Assembly: GCF_018343815.1 (NCBI RefSeq)
Contig: NZ_CP060791.1
Coordinates: 390,113-454,112 of the forward strand
Reading direction: 5' to 3'
From: Chlamydia crocodili
Lineage (GTDB): Bacteria > Chlamydiota > Chlamydiia > Chlamydiales > Chlamydiaceae
DNA: 64,000 nt
Shown one piece after another: positions 47,901 to 55,594 of this stretch (positions are counted from its first letter, which is position 1; the number at the start of each line of letters is the position of its first letter). The notes under the pieces were generated by a model. The model was not told where the DNA came from and did not search any database. It saw only the letters and a program-made list of their open reading frames with translations. The translations under genes were made by a program, and so were the position numbers.

Positions 47901-48439
47901 ACAAATAAAACAGCAAGTTCTGCGGAATTCTTCTCCAAATATTCTTGAGGAAGGAAAAATGGATTCGCGCTTAATACATTCGCTGCGTGAACGTACTCAC
48001 TCAAGATTTCTTTTTGATGAGCTCGGTCTTTTCTTTCTTCTTCTCTACTGGCTGCAACAACAAAAGTTTCCTGAAGCTCTTTTTTTACTTCTTCATTTAT
48101 CTCTTGATTGGTATCTAAATTGGCCTCTTGAGAGTAAGCCACCACCATTTCATTAAAATACTTTTCTAGATAAAACAGTAATGCAACTATGTGCTGGCAA
48201 TCATAATTATATGAGCAATCACAGTTAGAATCTATAGTATCTGATTTCGATCGATCTACTTCTATTTCACATTCATATACGTTGTCATATAAGCCTCGAA
48301 TCTGCGCTCCTATACACACCGATTCCCCATTCATAGACAGGATTTTCGCATTAATCACAGCTCCTTGGTCAAAAAGTTCCTTGCCATCCTGCAAAATGTT
48401 AGCTGTAAAATCCCTTCGTAATTTGCGAAAATTGAGCAT
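44939..48439 (-). CDS. SWIM-type SNF2 family helicase/ATPase
   Basis: The 1166-residue protein is a superfamily 2 DNA translocase. A zinc-binding SWIM motif (CDCSYNYDCQHIV, about 73-85) is near the N-terminus, followed by a long bacterial SNF2-associated region and then the ATPase: DDMGLGKTLQ (Walker A), VLDEAHHIKN (DEAH box), LILTGTPIENS, LFSQYTKML, and ATDRVHRIGQNRS (motif VI). The target DNA is unknown; such bacterial SNF2 proteins are linked to RNA polymerase recycling or chromatin-like processes. AGAGGAG precedes the ATG. It is the first gene of an operon with mreB and pckA. Confidence 0.9.
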   Translation of the reverse strand: MLNFRKLRRDFTANILQDGKELFDQGAVINAKILSMNGESVCIGAQIRGLYDNVYECEIEVDRSKSDTIDSNCDCSYNYDCQHIVALLFYLEKYFNEMVVAYSQEANLDTNQEINEEVKKELQETFVVAASREEERKDRAHQKEILSEYVHAANVLSANPFFLPQEYLEKNSAELAVLFVASNDEVFRPNQHVEFQLVLRLPGRSKPFYISNIKTFLEGVLYQEPIILNGRRFFFTMQSFNASDRKLIDLLIRYVRYANQAPEEKLLKSAYLTLTSLGVILAKMYEHQMADRGGGQAGEKESFSGMFCGNLEEPLYWSVSPATMKFDLDFFDTPYKALLMTPLILVDDETLQPEQAILLESNVPGIIHNNVYHHFAPQIRRAHLRSFSRLRDITIPEALFGSFRENALPVFKEYAEVSNVEVLNSFITLPYIEDVRGVCNISYLDGELEAKLHFIYDSLTIPAASFSLKYQDIRAFIRDDGILARNLVEERKIIEEVFSGFIYDERDGAFHVKSEKKIVEFMTETIPNNQHRITFNCPETLSDQFIYDETVFDLSFKESSEINTYEAELKVNGLLKGISLDLLWDCISAKKRFLELPKRGRNVKTPRRGRTPGSAKLPCILVLDLEKISPVIQIFNEIGFKVLDDFVEKCPLWSLTGISPELFKGLPVNFKMTDKLAEIQKQIRGEVAFDFQAVPKQIQATLRSYQTEGIHWLERLRRMHLNGILADDMGLGKTLQAIIAITQSRLEKGKGCSLIVCPTSLVYNWKEEFRKFNPEFKTMIVDGIPSHRRRQLAALSDYDVAITSYNLLQKDIDIYKDFVFDYVVLDEAHHIKNRTTRNAKSVKMIRSGHRLILTGTPIENSLEELWSLFDFLMPGLLSSYDRFVGKYIRTGNYMGNKTDNMVALKKKVAPFILRRMKEDVLEDLPPVSEILYHCHLTDSQKELYHSYAASAKKELSRLVKQEGFDRIHIHVLATLTRLKQICCHPAIFAKDVPEPGDSAKYDLLMDLLSSLVETGHKTVLFSQYTKMLSIIKKDLEARGVRFVYLDGSTKNRLEIVNQFNEDPGLLVFLISLKAGGTGLNLVGADTVIHYDMWWNPAVENQATDRVHRIGQNRSVSSYKLVTLNTIEEKILTLQNRKKSLVKKVINSDDEVVSKLTWEEVLELLQI

Positions 48440-48588
48440 TTCTCCTCTAAATTATAGAGTTCTGATTGAATCAGCTTACTTGTACCTGTTTACCCATGCT
48501 AAATCAATGAAAAATTTTATCAGGCCTTTTCTCTTGTATTTTAGCCTGTGTTTTTGCACTAACTATTACTACTGTAGTTGACTAGTCG

Positions 48589-48617
48589 TTGATAAAAACT
48601 CATCAAATATCTAGAAT
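48589..48617 (+). promoter_or_regulatory. Promoter of tRNA-Gly
   Basis: TTGATA (48589-48594) and TAGAAT (48612-48617) are separated by 17 bp, which places the start near 48624, six bases before the tRNA. A second TTGACT at 48578-48583 is nearby. Confidence 0.6.
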
Positions 48618-48629
48618 ATCACTTTTCTT

Positions 48630-48701
<72 letters not shown>

Positions 48702-48734
48702 TTTCCTTCCAGAAAAGCTTCAAAAGGTAGTCTT

Positions 48735-50060
48735 GTGTCGCGAAATTTTTCTAATGAGCAATTTTCTATTAATTTAGAAGAACAGTCAGGGTGCGTTGTT
48801 TCTGCTGTAGTAAAAACCACACCGCAACTCTTAGATAAACTTCATAAACAGGCTATAAAAAAAATAAAGAAAGACGTTGTTCTATCAGGATTCCGCAAAG
48901 GTAAAGCTCCTGATGACATCATTGTTTCTCGCTATCCTAGCCAAGTAACAAGAGAATTAAATCAACTATTGATTCAATCAGCTTACCAAGCTTTATCTAC
49001 TGTCGGAGATCGCCGACCTCTTTCTCCACAAGCTATCAAGTCTACATCTGTAACAAAAGCAGATCTAACCGAAGGTGGGCAAGTAGATTTCACTTATGAA
49101 GCTTTTCCTGTGATTGCTGATATCTCTTGGGACAAATTATCACTAGCAAAAGAAACTCCTATAAAAGATATCACCGATGAAGAAATGGAAAAGGGATTAC
49201 TGAACATCTCTTATTTTTTCGCCACAAAAACTCCTGTAACTCGTCCTTCTCAAGAAGGGGATTTCGTATCCCTATCTCTTTATGTTTCCAAACAAGACGA
49301 AGAAAGAGCCTCTACACCAATCTTTGAAAATAAATATTTCAAACTTTGCGAAGAAGAAATGACTGATTCTTTTAAAGCCAAATTTTTAGGCATTTCTGCA
49401 GGTCATCGCGTTACAGAGATCATCACCTCTCCTGACATCCAATCATTTTTAAATGGAGATGTTCTAACTTTTACTGTTAATGCAGTCATTGAGGTTGTTG
49501 CTCCAGAACTTGATGACGAGAAGGCTCGTCAGCTACAAGCTGAATCCTTAGAAGATCTAAAGAAAAAACTACGCATTCAATTAGAAAATCAAGCAAAAGA
49601 TAAACAACATCAACAATGCTTTACTGAAGCAGAAAATGCTCTAGCAAATATTATAGATTTTGATCTTCCGACATCTATGCTAGAAGATCGTTTAGCGATG
49701 CTAACAAGAGAAAAATTACTCAATGCTCGTTTGATTCAATATTGTTCTGATGAAGAACTAGAAGATAAAAAATCAGATTTATTACAAGAAGCAGAAGCAG
49801 AAGCTAAAAAAACTTTAAAATTATTTTTCTTAGCAAACAAGATTTTCACGGATGAAAAGCTTGTGATTAGCCGTGAAGAGCTTCAATATATGATGGATGT
49901 TTGTTCTAGAGAGCGTTACGGCATGCAACCCCCTCGAGATATATCCAACGAAGCTTTGCAAGAACTAGTGATGGCAGCTCGCGATCGTCTAACTTATCAT
50001 AAAGCCATGGAAACAGTTCTATCCAAAGCAAAAGAATTAGCGACAGCACCCTCTGCGTAA
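48735..50060 (+). CDS. tig: Trigger factor
   Basis: Trigger factor is a ribosome-bound chaperone and peptidyl-prolyl isomerase. The 441-residue protein starts with GTG after AAAGGT. It contains the ribosome-docking signature GFRKGKAP (about 54-61), a mid-section corresponding to the isomerase domain, and a helical C-terminal domain. The Tig-ClpP-ClpX gene order is widely conserved. The isomerase active site is not obviously complete by eye and may be divergent. Confidence 0.93.
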   Translation: MSRNFSNEQFSINLEEQSGCVVSAVVKTTPQLLDKLHKQAIKKIKKDVVLSGFRKGKAPDDIIVSRYPSQVTRELNQLLIQSAYQALSTVGDRRPLSPQAIKSTSVTKADLTEGGQVDFTYEAFPVIADISWDKLSLAKETPIKDITDEEMEKGLLNISYFFATKTPVTRPSQEGDFVSLSLYVSKQDEERASTPIFENKYFKLCEEEMTDSFKAKFLGISAGHRVTEIITSPDIQSFLNGDVLTFTVNAVIEVVAPELDDEKARQLQAESLEDLKKKLRIQLENQAKDKQHQQCFTEAENALANIIDFDLPTSMLEDRLAMLTREKLLNARLIQYCSDEELEDKKSDLLQEAEAEAKKTLKLFFLANKIFTDEKLVISREELQYMMDVCSRERYGMQPPRDISNEALQELVMAARDRLTYHKAMETVLSKAKELATAPSA

Positions 50061-50079
50061 TTTAGCTAGAGGAAAACAC

Positions 50080-50108
50080 TTGACCCAAGAAAGTCTTAAA
50101 CATAGAAT
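50080..50108 (+). promoter_or_regulatory. Promoter upstream of clpP2 (distal)
   Basis: TTGACC (50080-50085) and TAGAAT (50103-50108) have 17 bp spacing. Transcription would start near 50115 and give a leader of about 120 bases. Because it lies directly after tig it would supply clpP2-clpX independently of tig. Confidence 0.45.
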
Positions 50109-50173
50109 TCAACATTTTAATGCAGAGGCTTGTTTCCAAGCAAAAAAGCATAAAAAATGAATTATGTGTATTG

Positions 50174-50203
50174 TTGGAATTGCTTTTGCGCATCTTATAT
50201 ATA
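50174..50203 (+). promoter_or_regulatory. Promoter upstream of clpP2 (proximal)
   Basis: TTGGAA (50174-50179) is 16 or 18 bp from TATATA elements at 50196-50201 or 50198-50203. It is 29 bp upstream of the start codon and is an alternative or second start for clpP2-clpX. Confidence 0.4.
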
Positions 50204-50237
50204 TGCGGGAAAGAAACTATTTTGAGAGGAAATGCAA

Positions 50238-50849
50238 ATGACATTGGTGCCTTATGTGGTCGAGGATACAGGTCGTGGCGAACGCGCCATGGATATTTAC
50301 TCGCGTCTTTTAAAAGATCGCATTGTAATGATTGGTCAAGAGATTACAGAACCTCTCGCAAATACTGTCATTGCCCAATTACTTTTCCTAATGTCTGAAG
50401 ATCCTAAAAAAGATATTAAAGTTTTCATTAACTCTCCTGGCGGATATATCACAGCAGGACTAGCTATTTATGATACTATTCGTTTCTTAGGTTGCGACGT
50501 GAATACTTATTGTATAGGTCAAGCAGCTTCTATGGGAGCTCTTCTACTTTCTGCAGGAACTAAAGGTAAACGTTATGCTTTACCTCATAGTCGAATGATG
50601 ATTCACCAACCTTCGGGAGGGATTATAGGAACTTCTGCGGATATTCAGCTACAAGCTGCAGAAATTTTAACACTGAAAAAACACCTCGCTAACATTCTTT
50701 CCGAATGTACAGGACAACCTGTAGAAAAAATCATAGAAGATTCTGAGAGAGATTTCTTTATGGGAGCTGAGGATGCTATTTCCTATGGTCTAATTGATAA
50801 AGTGGTCTCTTCAGCAAAAGACACGAAAGATAAGGATACTATCTCCTAG
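50238..50849 (+). CDS. clpP: ClpP serine protease subunit (ClpP2 type)
   Basis: ClpP forms the proteolytic chamber used with ClpX. The 203-residue product has Ser in [14 protein letters not shown], His in MMIHQPSGG and Asp in [20 protein letters not shown], a complete catalytic triad. The start is taken at the second ATG (50238), which has GAGAGGA seven bases upstream; the ATG at 50232 is too close to that site. Chlamydiae have two ClpP paralogues; this is the one next to clpX. Nine bases separate it from clpX. Confidence 0.94.
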   Translation: MTLVPYVVEDTGRGERAMDIYSRLLKDRIVMIGQEITEPLANTVIAQLLFLMSEDPKKDIKVFINSPGGYITAGLAIYDTIRFLGCDVNTYCIGQAASMGALLLSAGTKGKRYALPHSRMMIHQPSGGIIGTSADIQLQAAEILTLKKHLANILSECTGQPVEKIIEDSERDFFMGAEDAISYGLIDKVVSSAKDTKDKDTIS

Positions 50850-50858
50850 AGAGTCATT

Positions 50859-52124
50859 ATGAACAAAAAAAATCTCACCATTTGCTCTTTTTGTGGGCGT
50901 TCTGAAAAAGATGTAGAAAAACTTATAGCAGGTCCATCTGTCTATATTTGTGATTACTGCATTAAGTTATGCTCAGGGATTTTAGATAAGAAACCTACCT
51001 CGACTCCATCATCAGGCGCATCTACAGAAACAACGCCTCAACATTCGGATCTTCAAGTTCTTACTCCAAAAGAAATCAAAAAACATATCGATAAATATGT
51101 TGTAGGACAGGAAAGAGCAAAAAAAACCATAGCTGTAGCGGTATATAATCATTACAAACGTATACGGGCTTTATTGAGCAACAAACATGTAAGCTATGGA
51201 AAATCTAATGTGTTACTCTTAGGACCTACAGGATCAGGGAAAACCCTTATTGCTAAAACCTTAGCAAAAATTTTAGATGTGCCATTTACAATCGCTGATG
51301 CGACAACCCTTACCGAAGCCGGCTATGTCGGTGAAGATGTGGAAAACATTGTCTTAAGATTATTACAAGCCGCTGATTACGACGTTGCTAGGGCAGAGCG
51401 TGGAATTATTTATATTGATGAGATCGATAAGATTGGTAGGACTACAGCTAACGTTTCTATTACTCGTGATGTTTCCGGTGAAGGTGTTCAACAAGCTCTA
51501 TTAAAAATTATAGAAGGTACCACTGCTAATGTTCCTCCTAAAGGAGGACGTAAACATCCTAATCAAGAATATATCCGTGTAAATACTGAGAATATTCTTT
51601 TCATTGTTGGCGGTGCTTTCGTTAACTTAGATAAGATTATTGCCAAACGTTTAGGGAAAACTACAATCGGATTTTCTGATGATTTAGGGGATTTCTCACA
51701 GGAAGATCGCGATCATTTGCTTACTAAGGTAGAAACAGAAGATCTCATTGCTTTCGGTATGATTCCTGAATTCGTTGGTCGATTCAACTGTATTGTTAAC
51801 TGTGAAGAACTCTCTTTAGATGAACTTGTCGCTATTCTTACTGAACCTACAAATGCAATTGTAAAACAGTATATCGAGCTATTTTCAGAAGAAAATGTGA
51901 AGTTGATATTCGAAAAAGATGCCCTATATGCTATAGCAAAAAAAGCTAAGCTGGCAAAAACTGGCGCCCGCGCCTTAGGTATGATCTTGGAAAATCTACT
52001 CAGAGACCTGATGTTTGAGATTCCTTCCGATCCTACAGTAGAGGCTATAAGGATTCAAGAAGACACAATCTTAGAGAATAAAGCACCAGTGATTATCAGA
52101 AGAGCCCCAGAAGCTATAGCTTAA
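50859..52124 (+). CDS. clpX: ClpX unfoldase ATPase
   Basis: ClpX is the AAA+ unfoldase that feeds proteins to ClpP. The 421-residue protein starts with a four-cysteine zinc-binding domain (CSFCGRSEK with a later [10 protein letters not shown]), then Walker A GPTGSGKT, Walker [11 protein letters not shown], and RIGF-like pore region in KTTIGF. The arginine finger [17 protein letters not shown] region is normal. It follows clpP2 with 9 bp between the genes. Confidence 0.95.
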   Translation: MNKKNLTICSFCGRSEKDVEKLIAGPSVYICDYCIKLCSGILDKKPTSTPSSGASTETTPQHSDLQVLTPKEIKKHIDKYVVGQERAKKTIAVAVYNHYKRIRALLSNKHVSYGKSNVLLLGPTGSGKTLIAKTLAKILDVPFTIADATTLTEAGYVGEDVENIVLRLLQAADYDVARAERGIIYIDEIDKIGRTTANVSITRDVSGEGVQQALLKIIEGTTANVPPKGGRKHPNQEYIRVNTENILFIVGGAFVNLDKIIAKRLGKTTIGFSDDLGDFSQEDRDHLLTKVETEDLIAFGMIPEFVGRFNCIVNCEELSLDELVAILTEPTNAIVKQYIELFSEENVKLIFEKDALYAIAKKAKLAKTGARALGMILENLLRDLMFEIPSDPTVEAIRIQEDTILENKAPVIIRRAPEAIA

Positions 52125-52153
52125 ATTCCTTCTCTTCTTTATTTAGGGATGTA

Positions 52154-53386
52154 ATGACAACGATCGCCCTAGAAGCTGCAAAAAAAATTCTCTTAAAATT
52201 GCGTAATGCAGGTTACCAAGCATACTTTGTTGGTGGTTGTGTTCGCGATATGCTCATGGGGAAACCCATAGAGGAGATTGATATTGCAACCAGCGCACCC
52301 CCAGTCATCGTCTCCACTATTTTTACTGATACTTTAGCATTAGGTGCCGCCTTCGGTATTATCGTCGTTAAAGAAGACAATCGGCTATTTGAGGTAGCCA
52401 CATTCCGTAGTGATGAAAATTATGAAGATGGGCGTCATCCCGAACGCGTTGTATTCTCATCGATGAAAGAAGACGCTCTACGTCGAGATTTTACAATAAA
52501 TGGAATGTATTACGATCCTTTCGAAGAAAAACTCTTTGATCTTGTTGAAGGAAGAAGAGATCTTGAAAAACGCGTCGTCCGAGCCATCGGTCATCCTAAA
52601 TTACGTTTCGCCGAAGATAAACTTCGTATACTACGAGCTATACGTTTTAGCTCTTCATTAGATTTTGCTCTAGACCCAGCTACAGAACGCGCTATTATTA
52701 AGGAAGCCCCGACTCTAGTAAATTCCGTATCCCCAGAAAGAATCTGGCAAGAACTAAGGAAAATGCTGAAAAACCGTCCCTATGAAGCTCTATCCTTATT
52801 GATAAAGCTAAAAATCATTACTGTTATTTTCCCTGAGCTTCGCGATGTTCCCCCCAGTTTATTACGAATAAACATCGAATTTGCTAAAAGACTTAATCCG
52901 ATAGAATTTCCCGAAATTTGCTTTCTACTTCCCCTATTTCAAGGGGTTAGTGAAGAAGCCGCTTGCGTAGCATTCACGCGTTTACGGGTGTCAAATAAAG
53001 ATTTAAAACTTATACAACTTTGGTACCAAGCTCTTCCACAATTCCAAAACATCAGTAATAATCGTGTTTTTTGGGCACATTTTTTAGCCTCACCAACAGC
53101 CCATCTGTTTCTATCCTTGTTTTCAGCGATCCAAAAAGATCCTTGTAAACAGCAGAATTTCATCGCTCGCGTTCAAGAATTAGAAACACGCTTAGAACAA
53201 TTCATTCTAAGAATCAAAACTTCTTCACCTCTGGTTTCTGCTCCAGACCTTATTTCTAGAGGGATTGTACCAGGTCGACTACTCGGAGATCTTTTAAGAG
53301 AAGCTGAGATATTGTCTATAGAAAACGAATGTCATGACAAAGAAAAAATTTTATTGCTTCTGAAGGAAAAAGGCTTCTGGAAGTAA
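52154..53386 (+). CDS. pcnB: Poly(A) polymerase / tRNA nucleotidyltransferase family
   Basis: This class II nucleotidyltransferase (410 residues) has VGGCVRDMLMGKPIEEIDIAT with the catalytic acidic residues, RRDFTINGMYYDP, and LDFALDPATERAI, followed by a helical C-terminal part. Class II members include poly(A) polymerases and CCA-adding enzymes, which cannot be separated here. AGGGATG precedes the ATG. In C. trachomatis it is named pcnB. Encoded tRNAs in this window lack CCA, so a CCA-adding enzyme must exist in the genome. Confidence 0.85.
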   Translation: MTTIALEAAKKILLKLRNAGYQAYFVGGCVRDMLMGKPIEEIDIATSAPPVIVSTIFTDTLALGAAFGIIVVKEDNRLFEVATFRSDENYEDGRHPERVVFSSMKEDALRRDFTINGMYYDPFEEKLFDLVEGRRDLEKRVVRAIGHPKLRFAEDKLRILRAIRFSSSLDFALDPATERAIIKEAPTLVNSVSPERIWQELRKMLKNRPYEALSLLIKLKIITVIFPELRDVPPSLLRINIEFAKRLNPIEFPEICFLLPLFQGVSEEAACVAFTRLRVSNKDLKLIQLWYQALPQFQNISNNRVFWAHFLASPTAHLFLSLFSAIQKDPCKQQNFIARVQELETRLEQFILRIKTSSPLVSAPDLISRGIVPGRLLGDLLREAEILSIENECHDKEKILLLLKEKGFWK

Positions 53387-53507
53387 GATTTATCTTAAAA
53401 TAAACTTTTCCCTTAAACACTCAATCGATTTTATTTCTTTAGATTTAATTTTTTAGCTTTTATCATTTTCTTTGTAATTATTCAAAACTGAGATTAATTG
53501 GCTTATC

Positions 53508-54932
53508 ATGCTACGGATTGCTATCTTAGGAAGACCCAACGTTGGGAAATCTTCTCTTTTCAATCGCATGTGCAAACGATCTTTGGCTATTGTTAACTCC
53601 CAAGAAGGGACTACACGAGATCGCCTATATGGAGAGATTCGTGGATGGAGTATCCCTGTACAAGTAATCGATACTGGGGGAGTTGATAAAGATTCCGAAG
53701 ACCACTTCCAAAAGCACATCTACAAGCAAGCTTTGGCGGGTGCTAATGAAGCGGATATTTTACTTCTTGTTGTTGATATTCGCTGCGGAATTACAGAACA
53801 AGATGCTGAACTTGCTAAACTACTTCTTCCTTTAAAAAAGCCTCTTATTCTTGTTGCGAATAAAGCTGATACTTTTAAAGATGAACATCGCATTCATGAA
53901 TTATATAAAATAGGAATCTCTGAGATTCTTACTGTATCAGCAAGTCACGATAAACATATTGATAGACTTTTAGACAGAATTAAAACTCTTGGTAATGTTC
54001 CTGAACTTATAGAAGAGTCTTCAGAAGAAGAGGTCGAAGAGGAAACAGCCTCCTTGATTGAGACGTTATCTGAAGAACCTCTATCAGACTACGAAGAAGA
54101 AGAAATCCCTTTCCCCACAGCATCAGCAACAGACAAACCTTTAAAAATTGCTCTCATTGGTCGTCCTAACGTAGGCAAGTCCTCTATCATTAATGGATTA
54201 TTAAATGAAGAGCGTTGCATCATCGACAATATACCAGGGACAACTCGCGATAACGTTGACATTCTATATTCTCATAACGATCGTTCGTATTTATTCATAG
54301 ATACTGCCGGTCTAAGAAAAATGAAAAGCGTAAAAAACTCTATAGAATGGATATCTTCGTCTAGGACAGAGAAAGCTATAGCACGCGCTGACGTTTGCTT
54401 ATTAGTTATCGATGCCATGCATCACCTATCTTCTTACGATAAACGTATTCTTTCTTTAATATCCAAACACAAGAAGCCCCATATCATCCTTGTTAACAAA
54501 TGGGATTTGATTGAAGGGGTGCGTATGGAGCATTATATCCGCGACTTACGCGCCACTGATGTTTACATCGGTCAATCTAGGATTCTTTGCATATCTGCAG
54601 CAACAAAACGCAATCTACGACATATCTTTTCATCTATTGATGAGCTCTATGAAACAGTATCTAGTAAAGTCCCCACACCTGTTGTTAATAAAACACTCGC
54701 CTCAGCGCTACAAAGACATCACCCTCAAGTAATTAACGGAAGAAGATTGCGTGTTTACTATGCTATTCATAAAACAGCAACACCCTTCCAATTCTTATTA
54801 TTTATTAATGCAAAATCATTATTAACTAAACATTACGAGTGTTATTTAAAAAATACTTTAAAATCATCTTTTAATTTATACGGGATACCTTTTGATTTAG
54901 AATTCAAAGAAAAAACGAAAAGAACAAATTAA
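53508..54932 (+). CDS. der: GTPase Der (EngA)
   Basis: Der is an essential GTPase for assembly of the 50S subunit. The 474-residue protein has two G domains: [11 protein letters not shown] with QVIDTGGV and VANKADTF, then [12 protein letters not shown] with [10 protein letters not shown] and LVNKWDLI, separated by an acidic linker (about 165-210), and a C-terminal KH-like domain. Length and layout are typical. No strong ribosome-binding site was seen. The last codons lie in an A+T-rich palindrome. Confidence 0.95.
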   Translation: MLRIAILGRPNVGKSSLFNRMCKRSLAIVNSQEGTTRDRLYGEIRGWSIPVQVIDTGGVDKDSEDHFQKHIYKQALAGANEADILLLVVDIRCGITEQDAELAKLLLPLKKPLILVANKADTFKDEHRIHELYKIGISEILTVSASHDKHIDRLLDRIKTLGNVPELIEESSEEEVEEETASLIETLSEEPLSDYEEEEIPFPTASATDKPLKIALIGRPNVGKSSIINGLLNEERCIIDNIPGTTRDNVDILYSHNDRSYLFIDTAGLRKMKSVKNSIEWISSSRTEKAIARADVCLLVIDAMHHLSSYDKRILSLISKHKKPHIILVNKWDLIEGVRMEHYIRDLRATDVYIGQSRILCISAATKRNLRHIFSSIDELYETVSSKVPTPVVNKTLASALQRHHPQVINGRRLRVYYAIHKTATPFQFLLFINAKSLLTKHYECYLKNTLKSSFNLYGIPFDLEFKEKTKRTN

Positions 54933-54938
54933 TTTGTT
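54923..54938. repeat. 16-bp palindrome at the der stop codon
   Basis: AACAAATTAATTTGTT is a perfect 16-bp palindrome spanning the der stop. The first twelve bases recur at 54974-54985. It may be a terminator stem or a protein-binding site. Confidence 0.35.
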
Positions 54939-54950
54939 TAAAAAATGAAA

Positions 54951-54974
54951 TATTATTATTACAAAATAATAATA
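54951..54974. repeat. A+T-only inverted repeat between der and the next gene
   Basis: TATTATTATT and AATAATAATA form a 10-bp stem around ACAA. It is the second of two stem-forming elements in this 73-bp gap. Confidence 0.4.
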
Positions 54975-55005
54975 ACAAATTAATTATTTCTTGGAGACTT
55001 TAACC

Positions 55006-55536
55006 ATGAACCATGATCATTATGATGCATCAGAAGCTGATTACCACCACTCACTCGATGAGCTTCTTTACCAATCAGAAGAAGCTTTCTCTTTGGATAA
55101 ATACCAAGAAACTGGAGTTTATGTTGAAGAAGACAAGGAGAATGGTGATCTCCTTATAGTTCTTGGAGAATCCATCTTGAAAGGCGTTATACGCCAATTC
55201 TATATTAGTGATGATAACCATGCTTATACGCGTAGTTGTCTGACAGGAGACTGGGAGTTATGGTTTAATATCCCCCCAAAAACAATAGAAAGCAAAACTT
55301 ATGACTTCAACTCTCTATTAGAATCCGACTTCCTTCTTACTACAAATGTAGAAACATTTGTAAACGCTCCTGAAGATTTCCCAAAGGGATCAGAATCCTT
55401 AAATAATATCATTATTTGTATGACAACTCGCAATCGAGATCATCACGTACAATTTCTGATTGGGGATAATCACAGAACATTTTGGATACGCCATCACGAC
55501 GCACATGTATGGTCTGAGTGGTCCACATTTATTTAA
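55006..55536 (+). CDS. Small chlamydial protein of unknown function (CT702-type)
   Basis: The product from ATG 55006 is 176 residues; an earlier TTG codon at 54991 lies in the TTGGAG ribosome-binding site and is not used. The N-terminus is rich in His, Asp and Glu; the remainder looks like a mixed alpha/beta soluble domain with several Trp and Phe residues. There is no signal peptide or membrane segment. I recognise no family; by order it matches CT702. It is followed by a strong terminator shared with secA. Confidence 0.65.
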   Translation: MNHDHYDASEADYHHSLDELLYQSEEAFSLDKYQETGVYVEEDKENGDLLIVLGESILKGVIRQFYISDDNHAYTRSCLTGDWELWFNIPPKTIESKTYDFNSLLESDFLLTTNVETFVNAPEDFPKGSESLNNIIICMTTRNRDHHVQFLIGDNHRTFWIRHHDAHVWSEWSTFI

Positions 55537-55559
55537 AATAATGAATTAGAAAGGGAAAA

Positions 55560-55594
55560 GGCTGGAAGCTAGCCCAGCCCTAAAAGCTTTTTTA
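55560..55594. terminator. Bidirectional terminator between the CT702-type gene and secA
   Basis: GGCTGG and CCAGCC form a 6-bp G+C-rich stem with an 8-base loop on both strands, followed on the plus strand by a C-T-A-rich tract ending in GCTTTTTT and on the minus strand by TTTT. Genes on both sides converge here. Confidence 0.75.
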
